Positions 16,292-28,200 of a stretch of DNA of 64,000 bases are shown piece by piece. Origin of the DNA: Myxococcus stipitatus (lineage in GTDB: Bacteria; Myxococcota; Myxococcia; Myxococcales; Myxococcaceae); assembly GCF_037414475.1 (NCBI RefSeq), contig NZ_CP147913.1, positions 9,868,501 through 9,932,500 of the forward strand, given 5' to 3'. The first letter of the stretch is position 1; the number at the start of each line of letters is the position of its first letter. Both the position numbers and the translations under genes were made by a program. Below the pieces are notes generated by a model that was not told the origin of the DNA, did not search any database, and saw only the letters and a program-made list of their open reading frames with translations.

Positions 16292-19200
16292 CTATGTCAC
16301 GCGCCCGAGGATGTTCGCGAGTCGCGTCGCCAGGACATCCACGTAGGGAGCTCGCAGTACGCTGTAGTGGTCGCCACTCACGTCCTCCACGGTGAGCTGA
16401 CCTGGCGAGACGAACCGCGACCAACCATGGCTCGCGTCGACAGCACGCTCGCGCTTCGCATCCTTCGCCCGGAGCAGCGTCACGGGCCCACCACCGTAAG
16501 GGCCAGGACGATAGGCGGCCAGCGCACGCAGATTCGCTCGCGTCACGTCGCGCCACGCTCGGAGATCCACATCGCGGACTTCGGGAGGCAGCCAGCCCGA
16601 CGCACGGGCGTAGTGGGCGACTTGAGCGATCTGCTCGTCGTCCGAGAGCCCAGCCAAGAGCTCGGGCCCCAACGACGGCTCGGCGCCTGCTGTCCGCGCC
16701 AGATCCATCGCCATACCCGCGAGCAACAGCGCGCCGTCGGGCGCACGCGCAGGTGCTTCAGCTTCTGGAGTGAAGCTGTCGAGGAGCACCAGCCGCGCAA
16801 CCTTCTGTCCTTGCCGCTCGAGCTCTCGCGCCATTTCGAAGGCCACGACACCACCCAGAGACCAGCCTCCGAGCACGTAAGGGCCCTCCGGCCGCACCGA
16901 ACGCAAGGCCGCGACATGGTGACGAGCGAGCGCCTCCACTTGCTCCAACGGCGCTTCACTTCCATCCAGACCTGGAGCCTGAAGACCGTAGAACGGTCGC
17001 TCCGTTCCCAGCAGCCGCGCGAGCATCCGGTAGGGCCCCACCGCGCCTCCCACCGCGTGAACGAAGAACACGGGGGCTCCGGCACCCTCGGACTGCAAGG
17101 TCACACAATCGCGGACCGCACCGTTGGCGCGCGACGACTCAAGCCAGGAGGAGAGCTGCTCCACCGAAGGCGCCTCGAAGAGAGCTCGCAGCGGGACGTC
17201 CACTCCCGTCAACGCGCGCACCCTCGCCACCACCTGCGTCGCCAGCAACGAGTGCCCGCCCAGTTCGAAGAAGTCTTCCTTCCTGCCCACCCTCCTCGCT
17301 CCCAACACCTCTCGGAAAATCTCCGCCAGCTTCTCCTCCAGCCCCTCCCTCGGCTCTTCGTACTTCTCCTCCCTCACTTCCTCCGGTGCCGGCAACGCCT
17401 CCCGGTCCACCTTCCCATTCACCGTCAGCGGCAACTCCTTCACCACCACCACCACCGACGGCACCTCGTACTCCGGCAGCGTCCTCCTCAACCCCTCCCT
17501 CACCTTCACCCCTTCCACCTCCCCCACCACGTACCCCACCAACGAACTCCCCCTCACCACCGCCACCGCTTCCTTCACTCCCTCCTGCTGCTTCAGCCCC
17601 TCCTCCACCTCCCCCAACTCAATCCGATACCCCCTCACCTTCACCTGTCTGTCTTTTCGCCCCAGAAACTCCAACACCCCCTCCCCCTTCCACCTCACCA
17701 CGTCTCCCGTCCGGTACAGCCTCTCTCCCTCTCCAAACGGGCTCGGCACGAATCTCTCCGCCGTCCACTCCGGCCGCCCCACGTACCCTCCCGCCAATCC
17801 CTCTCCTCCCGCGTACAACTCCCCCGGCACCCCCTCACCCACTGGACTCATCCTCTCGTCCAGCACGTACACCTCCGTGCCTTCCACCGGCACTCCAATC
17901 GGCACACTCCTCCCTTCCACCTCCCTCTCCACCGTGTGTGTCGTTGTGAAGGTCGTGTTCTCCGTCGGGCCGTACCCGTTGATGAGGCGCCCTCCCTCGC
18001 GCAGCCTCTCCCTCACTCGCGCCACCGGCAGCACGTCTCCTCCCGCCAGCACCTGCCTCACTCCTCGCAGGGCCTCGGACTGGTACGCCTGCATCTGCTC
18101 GAAGAGCGCCGCCGTCAGCCACAGCGACGTCACTCCATGCCTCCTCAGCGCCGCTCCCACTCCCTCCAGCGACACCTCTCCCGCTGGGTACACCACCAGC
18201 TTCCCCCCATTCAGCAGCGCCCCCCACACCTCCAACGTCGACGCGTCAAACGACACCGGCGCCAATTGCAGCCACACCTCGTCTTCACCGAAGTGCGCGT
18301 AGCTGGCTCCCTTCACCAGCCTCACCACCGCCCTCTGAGGGACTCCCACTCCCTTCGGCTTCCCCGTACTTCCTGACGTGTACATCACGTACGCCAGGTT
18401 CCCTCCGCTTCCTCTCCCCACAGGGTTGGTGCGGGGCTTCCTTCCAATCGCATCCACCTCCTCATCCACCCTCACCACCACGTCCGCGCTCTCCGCCACC
18501 TCCTCCACCCACTCCCCACTCCCCACCACCACCTCGACTCCCGCCTCCCTCTTCATCCACCTCAACCGCTCCGCTGGCATCCCTCTCTCCAGCGGCACGT
18601 ACGCACCTCCCGCCTTCACCACCCCCAACGCCCCCACCACCCACTTCAACGAGCGCTCCTCGCACAGCCCCACCTTCACCTCGGGGCCCACTCCTCTCTC
18701 CCTCAGGTAGTGCGCGAGTTGATTCGCCCTCTCGTTCAGCTCTCCATACGTCAGCGCCTCTCCTCCCCACTCCACCGCCACTCGCCCCGGCGCCTTCTCC
18801 ACCTGCTCTTCAAACAGCTCCGCCAGCGTCTCTTCTCTCCGCGGAGCCCTCCTCGCCCTCCCGCTCCACTCCTTCACCACCCGCCGCCTCTCCTCCTCTC
18901 CATCCAACCGCACCTCCCACACCCTCTTCCCCATCCCCTCCACCATCCCCTCCAACACCTCCCTCACGTGCCTCAACAGCCTCTCCCCCGTCCTCCTCTC
19001 ATACAAATCGCTGTTGTAATTCAGTGTCACAGCGACGCTCTCCTCCTCCTCCCCCACCAACAACGAGAAGTCGAACTTCGACGTCCCCGTCTCCGCCTCC
19101 AGCCCCCTCATCCTCAACCCTCTCCCCAACCTCACCTCCGCCCCTGGTGTGTTCTGCAATGTCAAACTCACCTGGAACAGCGGGCTGCGGCTCATGTCCC

Positions 19201-22200
19201 TCTTCGGGACAAGCTCCTCCACCAACTTCTCGAAGGGCACCTCCTGGTGCGCGTACGCACCCAACGTCACCTCCTTCGCCCTCCCCACCAACTCGCGGAC
19301 TCGCTCCCCCTCCTCAACCCTCCCCCTCAGCACCAGCGTGTTCGCGAAGTACCCAATCAACCCCTCCGTCTCCTCCTGCGTCCTCCCCGCTATCGGAAAC
19401 CCCACCACCACCTCGCCCTGCCCCGCCCACCTCGACAGCACCACCTGGTACGCGCTCAGCAGCACCATGAAGGCCGTCGCCCCTTCTCTCCGGCTCGCCT
19501 CCTCCACCTTCCTCCACAGCCCCTTCTCCCACCTCGCCCCCACCACCTCTCCTCGGAAGCTCTGCACCGCTGGCCTTGCCTTGTCTGTCACCAACTCCAA
19601 CGCGCCAGGTGCGCCCTTCAACTGCTTCCGCCAGTACTCCACCTGCTTCTCCAACACCTCGCCCTTCAACCACCCTCGCTGCCACTCCGCGTAGTCCGCG
19701 TACTGCACCGCCAATTCCTTCAGCGGTGACTCTCTCCCCTCCGCGTACGCCTCGTAGAGCGTCGCTACCTCGCGGACCAGAACTCCCGTCGACCAGCCGT
19801 CGGACACGATGTGGTGCAGCACCACCACCAACACGTGCTCCTCTTCCCCAAGCCCCACCAACGTCGCTCGCAACAGCGGCCCCGCCGCCAGGTCAAACGG
19901 TCTCGTCGATTCGTCACGCACGAAGCGCCGCAGAGTCGCCTCGCGGTCTTCTCCTTCGCGCAGCTCCACACGTTGGATGATGAATGCCCCAGGAGGAGAG
20001 ATCACCTGGACAGGGACACCTCTTTCATCAGGGAACCGAGTGCGCAGACTCTCGTGGCGTCGCACCACCTCCGTGAAGACCCTCTCCAACACCTCCACAT
20101 CGAGAGGCCCTTCCAGCTTCAGTGCATACGGCGCGTTGTACGTGGCACTGCCCGGCTCGAGTCGATCCAGGAACCACAAACGCTGCTGCGCGAATGACAA
20201 TGGCAGCGCCCCCGTGCGCGAGGACCGTCGCAACACAGGCACCGAGACAGCTCGCGCGACGTGCTCCACCTTGCGAGCAAACCCCTCCAACGTCGGTGCC
20301 TCGAAGAGCGCCCTCAAGGGCACTTCCACCCCTCGCGAAGAACGCAGCCGAGCCACCACCTGCGTCGCCACCAGGGAGTGCCCACCCAGCGCGAAGAAGT
20401 CGTCGTGACGGCCCACCTGCTCGACTCGCAGGACGTCCTTCCAGATGGCCGCCAGCAGCTCCTCCATCGCCGTCGCGGGCGGAACGTAGGCGTGCTCCGA
20501 AACACCCGCTCCCGCCTCCGGGACCGGAAGCGCCCGGCGATCCAACTTGCCGTTCAACGTCAGTGGAAGGGCCGCCAACTCCACGAAAGCCGAAGGCACC
20601 ATGTGCGCGGGCAGACGCTCCTGCGCGAATCCCCGCAAGGCCCCCACGTCCACGGACCGCCCCGCCACTGCGAGGACATACGCCACCAGCCTTCGCTCTC
20701 CAGGCACGTCCTCACGCGCCACCACCACCGCTTCCGCCACCAATGAGTGCTCGCGCAGGACCGCCGCCACCTCTCCGGGCTCCACGCGAAATCCTCGCAC
20801 CTTCACCTGGAAGTCGAAGCGCCCCAGGAACTCCACACGCCCATCCGCGAGCCACCGCACACGATCCCCCGTGCGGTACATCCGAGCGCCCGCCACGGGA
20901 CTGAACAGATCCGGAACCAGCCGCTCCGCCGTCAGCTCGGGACGCCCCAGATATCCTCGAGCGACCTGCTCGCCCCCGATGAACAACTCACCCGGCACAC
21001 CCAGCGGGACCGGGCTCAGCGCCTCATCGAGTACATACAAGCGACTGCGAGCCATGGGCCAACCCAGCGGCACGGCCGCCCCTCGGAGTGACCTCGTTCC
21101 CGCCCCATCCACCCCCATGCGGCCCGCGAGAACCCCGACCGTCGTCTCCGTCGGTCCGTAGTGGTTGAACACCTCCAACGTCGGAGCCAGGGCAAGGACC
21201 TGCTCCAGCAAGGCCCACCCCGAAGACTCGCCCCCCAGCACCAACCGCTTGCGCGGAAGAACCCGCGAGGGGTCCGGCGCAGTCAGCCACGCCGAGAGAT
21301 GCGAGGGGACCATCTTCACGCAGTCCACCTTGTGGCGCTGGAAGTACTCGGCCATCCCCGCAGGACTGCTCGCGCGCTCTTGGGTGATGACGTGCAACAC
21401 GCCCCCCGTGAGCAGCGCGGGGAACAGCACCGTGTTCCCCAGGTCCGCGCCTATCGTCGATACCAAGGCGAAGCTCTCGCACTCGCGCAGCCGCAACCGC
21501 TCCATGACCGCCTGGACGTAGTTGACGAGCGCCCCATGCGTCACGGCCACGCCCTTCGGGCGCCCCGTGCTCCCCGAGGTGAACAACACATACGCGAGGT
21601 TGTCCGGCACCACGTGCACCACCGGAGCCACTCTCGGCTGACGCTCGAGCTGTTCGGTCTCTTCGTCCAGCAGGACACACCGCGCGGGACTGGTGTCGAA
21701 AGACGCCCGGTGACGCGACTCCGTCACCACCACGGGCGCGGCGACCTCCTCAACCAAAAGAGCAAGCCGAGCCGCGGGCTGCGAAGGCTCGAGCGGGACA
21801 TAGGCGCCTCCCGCCTTCAGGACGCCGAGCAAGGCGACCACCAGCCCGACTCCGCGCTCCAGGCACAACACCACCGGGACCTCCGGCCCCACGCCCAGTT
21901 CGCGCAGACGATGCGCGAGCTGATTCGCCCGAGCGTCGAGTTCCCCGTAGGAGACCACCGAGTCCTCGCACCGCACGGCCAGAGCACCGGGTGTCCTCAC
22001 CGACTGCAATCCAAGGAGCTCATGCATCGTCGTGCCGCGCGAGACGCTCTCGGTCACGAGGGCGCCCACAGCCAGCATCTGCTGGCGCTCGGCGGGAGAC
22101 ATGAACGACAACCGGATGAGCGGCTGCGCTGGATTGCCAGTGATGGACTCCAGCAACCTTCGGAAGTGCGACGCCATGCGCGCCGCCGTGGCCTCCCTGA

Positions 22201-25200
22201 ACAGGTCCGTGTTGAACAGCAGGGTTCCCTCGAATCCCCGCGCGGACTCGCTCAGGTTCAAGGTGAGCTCGAAGCGAGCGGACTCCGTGCCATCCATCGC
22301 CCAGGGAGTCAGTGTCAGCGACGGCAGCTCCACCGTGCCCACGGGCGTGTTCTGGAGGACGAAGAGGACCTGGAACAGTGCACCTCGACTCAGGTCGCGC
22401 ACCGGCTGAAGGGCTTCCACCAGCTTCTCGAAGGGGAGAGCCTGGTGCTCATAGGCTCCCAGGGTGGATTCCCTCACCTGGGCCAGCAGGTCGAGGAACG
22501 TCTCTCCGGGCCGCACCTGCGCGCGCATCACCAACGTATTGACGAAGAAGCCGATGAGCCCCTCCGTCTCCGCGTACCCGCGGCCCGCGATGGGCGAGCC
22601 CACGCACACGTCCTCTTGCCCCGAGTATCGCGACAGCAAGACCTGGAACGCCGCGAGCAACACCATGAACGGTGTCGCATTCGCCTGCCGCCCCAGTGCC
22701 ACGACCGCATCACTGAGCTCTCGGGACAGCCGCACCGGAACCGTGGCGCCACGATTCGATGGGACAGTGAGCCGGGGCCCATCGGTCGGCAATTCGAGGT
22801 GCGGCGGAGCTCCCGCCAACCGCTGGCGCCACCAGTCGAGCTGGCTCTCCAGGCGAGACCCCTGCAACCACTCTCGTTGCCAGAGCGCGTAGTCAGCGTA
22901 TTGCACCGCGAGCAAGGGAAGCGGGGCGTCCTGTCCCTCGGTGAAGGCGGAATAGAGCGTGCTCAGCTCGCGGACCAGGACGCCCAAGGACCAACCATCC
23001 GAGATGATGTGATGCATCACCACCGACAGCACGTGCATTTCAGGCTCGAGACGCAGCAGTGAGACCCGAAGCAGCCACGGCTGGCCAAGCTCGAACGGGC
23101 GCAACGACTCATCGACCACCCGGCGTCGGGCCGCATCCCATCGCTCCGCTTCGGGCAGCACGCTCAGGTCTTCAACCTGGAGCGGGAACTCGGCGGGCCC
23201 ACGGATGACCTGAATGGGTTCTCCCTCGTGCATGGCGAAGTGCGTGCGCAACGATTCGTGTCGCGCCACCAGTGCGGAGAGCGCCCGCTGGAGTGCATCA
23301 ACGCGCAGTGTGCCGTCGACTCGCAGGTGGATGGGGATGTTGTACGCCGCGCTTCCCGGAGAGAGCTGTTCGAAGAACCACAGCCGCTGCTGCGCAAAGG
23401 ACAGCGGTAGCCCTCCCGTCGTGCGTGGCCTCGCAACCAACGGATGTATCCCAAGGGAGGGCTCGCCCTGAGCCTCAGAGCCGATCCGCTCGGCGAGAGA
23501 CTCGATGGTGGGGGCTTCGAAGAGTGTGCGGAGTGGGACGTCCACTCCCCTCAACGCGCGCACCCTCGCCACCACCTGCGTCGCCAGCAACGAGTGCCCG
23601 CCCAGTTCGAAGAAGTCTTCCCTCCTGCCCACCCTCCTCGCTCCCAACACCTCTCGGAAGATCTCCGCCAGCTTCTCCTCCAGCCCCTCCTTCGGCTCTT
23701 CGTACTTCTCCTCCCTCACTTCCTCCGGTGCCGGCAACGCCTCCCGGTCCACCTTCCCATTCACCGTCAGCGGCAACTCCTTCACCACCACCACCACCGA
23801 CGGCACCTCGTACTCCGGCAGCGTCCTCCTCAACCCCTCCCTCACCTTCACCCCTTCCACCTCCCCCACCACGTACCCCACCAACGAACTCCCCCTCACC
23901 ACCGCCACCGCCTCCTTCACTCCCTCCTGCTGCTTCAGCCCCTCCTCCACCTCCCCCAACTCAATCCGATACCCCCTCACCTTCACCTGTCTGTCTTTTC
24001 GCCCCAGGAACTCCAACACCCCCTCCCCCTTCCACCTCACCACGTCTCCCGTCCGGTACAGCCTCTCTCCCTCTCCAAACGGGCTCGGCACGAATCTCTC
24101 CGCCGTCCACTCCGGCCGCCCCACGTACCCTCCCGCCAATCCCTCTCCTCCCGCGTACAACTCCCCCGGTACCCCCTCCCCCACTGGACTCATCCTCTCG
24201 TCCAGCACGTACACCTCCGTGCCTTCCACCGGCACCCCAATCGGCACACTCCTCCCCTCCACCTCCCTCTCCACCGTGTGTGTCGTTGTGAAGGTCGTGT
24301 TCTCCGTCGGGCCGTACCCGTTGATGAGGCGCCCTCCCTCGCGCAGCCTCTCCCTCACTCGCGCCACCGGCAGCACGTCTCCTCCCGCCAGCACCTGCCT
24401 CACTCCTCGCAGGGCCTCGGACTGGTACGCCTGCATCTGCTCGAAGAGCGCCGCCGTCAGCCACAGCGACGTCACTCCATGCTTCGTCAGCGCCTCCCCC
24501 ACTCCCTCCAGCGACACCTCTCCCGCTGGGTACACCACCAACTTCCCCCCATTCAGCAGCGCCCCCCACACCTCCAACGTCGACGCGTCAAACGACACCG
24601 GCGCCAATTGCAGCCACACCTCGTCTTCGCCGAAGTGCGCGTAGCTGGCTCCCTTCACCAGCCTCACCACCGCCCTCTGCGGGACTCCCACTCCCTTCGG
24701 CTTCCCCGTGCTTCCTGACGTGTACATCACGTACGCCAGGTTCCCTCCGCTTCCTCTCCTCTCAGGGTTGGTGCGGGGCTTCCTTCCAATCGCATCCACC
24801 TCCTCATCCACCCTCACCACCACGTCCGCGCTCTCCGCCACCTCCTCCACCCACTCCCCACTCCCCACCACCACCTCGACTCCCGCCTCCCTCTTCATCC
24901 ACCTCAACCGCTCCGCTGGCATTCCTCTCTCCAGCGGCACGTACGCACCTCCCGCCTTCACCACCCCCAACGCCCCCACCACCCACTTCAACGAGCGCTC
25001 CTCGCACAGCCCCACCTTCACCTCGGGGCCCACTCCTCTCTCCCTCAGGTAGTGCGCGAGTTGATTCGCCCTCTCGTTCAGCTCTCCATACGTCAGCGCC
25101 TCTCCTCCCCACTCCACCGCCACTCGCCCCGGCGCCTTCTCCACCTGCTCTTCAAACAGCTCCGCCAGCGTCTCTTCTCTTCGCGGAGCCCTCCTCGCCC

Positions 25201-28200
25201 TCCCGCTCCACTCCTTCACCACCCGCCGCCTCTCCTCCTCTCCCTCCAGCGGCACCTCCCACACCCTCTTCCCCATCCCCTCCACCATCCCCTCCAACAC
25301 CTCCCTCATGTGCCTCAACAGCCTCTCCCCCGTCCTCCTCTCATACAAATCGCTGTTGTAATTCAGTGTCACAGCGACGCTCTCCTCCTCCTCCCCCACC
25401 AACAACGAGAAGTCGAACTTCGACGTCCCCGTCTCCGCCTCCAGCCCCCTCATCCTCAACCCTCTCCCCAACCTCACCTCCGCCCCTGGTGTGTTCTGCA
25501 GTGTCAAACTCACCTGGAACAGCGGGCTGCGGCTCATGTCCCTCTTCGGGACAAGCTCCTCCACCAACTTCTCGAAGGGCACCTCCTGGTGCGCGTACGC
25601 ACCCAACGTCACCTCCTTCGCCCTCCCCACCAACTCGCGGACTCGCTCCCCCTCCTCAACCCTCCCCCTCAGCACCAGCGTGTTCGCGAAGTACCCAATC
25701 AACCCCTCCGTCTCCTCCTGCGTCCTCCCCGCTATCGGAAACCCCACCACCACCTCGCCCTGCCCCGCCCACCTCGACAGCACCACCTGGTACGCGCTCA
25801 GCAGCACCATGAAGGCCGTCGCCCCTTCCCTCCGGCTCGCCTCCTCCACCTTCCTCCACAGCCCCTTCTTCCACCTCGCCCCCACCACCTCTCCCCGGAA
25901 GCTCTGCACCGCTGGCCTTGCCTTGTCTGTCACCAACTCCAACGCGCCAGGTGCCCCTTCCAACTGCTTCCGCCAGTACTCCACCTGCTTCTCCAACACC
26001 TCGCCCTTCAACCACCCTCGCTGCCACTCCGCGTAGTCCGCGTACTGCACCGCCAATTCCTTCAGCGGTGACTCTCTCCCCTCCGCGTACGCCTCGTAGA
26101 GGGCCCCGACTTCACGCACCAACACCTCCGTCGACCAGCCGTCGGACACGATGTGGTGCAGCACCACCACCAACACGTGCTCCTCTTCCCCAAGCCTCGC
26201 CAACGTCACCCGCAACAACGGGCCCCGAGTCAGGTCGAACGGCTTCGAGACCTCCTGCTCCACGAGCCTTCGCGCCTCGGCTTCACGGGAGGACTCCGGC
26301 AAGACGTCCAGATGGACCTCACGCATGACCACGTTCGACGCGGGCGCGATGATCTGCGCGGCGACGCCGTTCTCACTCCGGAATGTGGTGCGCAGCGCCT
26401 CGTGACGGCGGACGAGCTCTTCGAAGGTCCTCGCCAAGGCCACGGTATCCAAAGGCCCCAGCATCCGGACCGCGCCCGGAACGTTGTACGACGCGCTCGC
26501 GGGCTCCAACTGGTCCAGGAACCACAAACGCTGCTGTGCGAATGACAGCGGCGGCGGCCGGCTCTTGTCCGTCCTCGGAACCAAGGGCGGGGCCACCCGC
26601 GCGGCGCCCACCTGCGTGAGGCGCTCCACTCGCTTCGCGAACTCCACCACCGTGGGTGCTTCGAACAACTCGCGCAGCGGAAGCTCCGCACCGAACGCAC
26701 CGCGCGCACGGGAGATGGCTCGCGTGGCGATCAGCGAGTGCCCTCCCAGGTCGAAGAAGTGTCCCTGCAGGCCCACACGCTCGAGGCCCAGGACCTCCGC
26801 GAAGATTCCCGCCACGATTTGCTCCGTGACGGTACGCGGTGCAACGAAGGCCCCGTCTCCTGTTTCTGGAACAGGCAGGGCCTTGCGGTTCACCTTGCCG
26901 CTGGGCGTCAGCGGCAGTGATTCGAGCACCACGAACGTGGCGGGCACCATGTACTCAGGCAATCGCGCACCGACCCACGAGCGGAGCGAGTCACGCGTTC
27001 GCGCAAGTTCATCACCCGAGTCCTCCGCGAGGACGACGTACCCCACCAGGCGCCGGTCCCCGGCGATGTCCTCCCGCACCACGGCCGCCGCGTCGCGGAC
27101 ACCAGGCACGGCTCGCAAGGCCGCTTCCACTTCACCAAGCTCGATGCGAAAGCCCCGCAGCTTCACCTGACCATCCAGGCGACCCACGAACTCCACCGCC
27201 CCATCCAAGGCCCACCGCGCGAGGTCCCCGGTGCGATACAGCCGAGCCCCAGGAACCTCACTGAACGGATGCGGAACGAATCGCTCCGCCGTCAAATCGG
27301 GACGCCCCATATACCCGTGCGCCAGCGCCGCGCCACCAATCAACAACTCTCCGGCCACACCCTCGGGACAAGGCTCCCCCCAGGGGTCCAACACGTAGAG
27401 CTGACTGTGCGGAAGCGGGTTGCCGATCGAGGGGAGCCTCGGCCATGACGACGGCGCCCCGAACAGCCGATGCGCGGAGACCACGTGTGTCTCCGACGGC
27501 CCATACTGATTCTCCAACACGCATCCCGGAAGTCGCTCGAAGAACGCGACCAGAGAGGGAGTCACTTGGAGCTGCTCTCCCGCCGTCACCACTTCGCGCA
27601 GCGCATGCGGAACCCGGCCTCCTTGGACCACGAGGTCCGCCAGGGCTTGAAGCGCGACGAAAGGCAGGAACAGCCGCTCCACTGCATGGTCGTCCAGGAA
27701 GGACAACAACGCGGAGAGGTCCTGTCGCACGTCTTCGGAGGGCATGACCAACGTGCCGCCCGCCCACCACGTGGAGAACATCTCCTGGAAGGAGACATCG
27801 AAACTGAGCGCCGCGAACTGCAGTGTCTTCGCCGTGGGATTCGCGGAACGTTCCAGCTGCCACGCCACCAGATGCGACAGCGCACGATGCGAGAGCGCCA
27901 CACCCTTCGGACGCCCCGTGCTGCCCGATGTGTAGATGAGGTAACACGCCGTCTCGGGAGGAACCTCCCGCCCTGGTGCATGGGCGGGTTGTTGCGCGAT
28001 GACTCCGGCATCCACGTCCACGAAGACTCGCCGTGCTCGCGAATCCACGGGCAGGACTGACTTCAACCCCGAATGACTCAGCACCACCGCGGCGCTCGAG
28101 TCCTCCAACATGAAAGCCAATCGCTCCGCCGGATATCGCGGATCCAGAGGCACGTATGTCGCCCCTGTCTTGAGCGCCCCCAACACCGCGACCGCCAGGT

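Noticed and set aside
17380..19000. CTCC/CCAC-rich DNA resembling microsatellites or a CRISPR-like repeat
   Set aside because: No unit of fixed length or spacers; the pattern comes from codon bias in an intact NRPS coding sequence.
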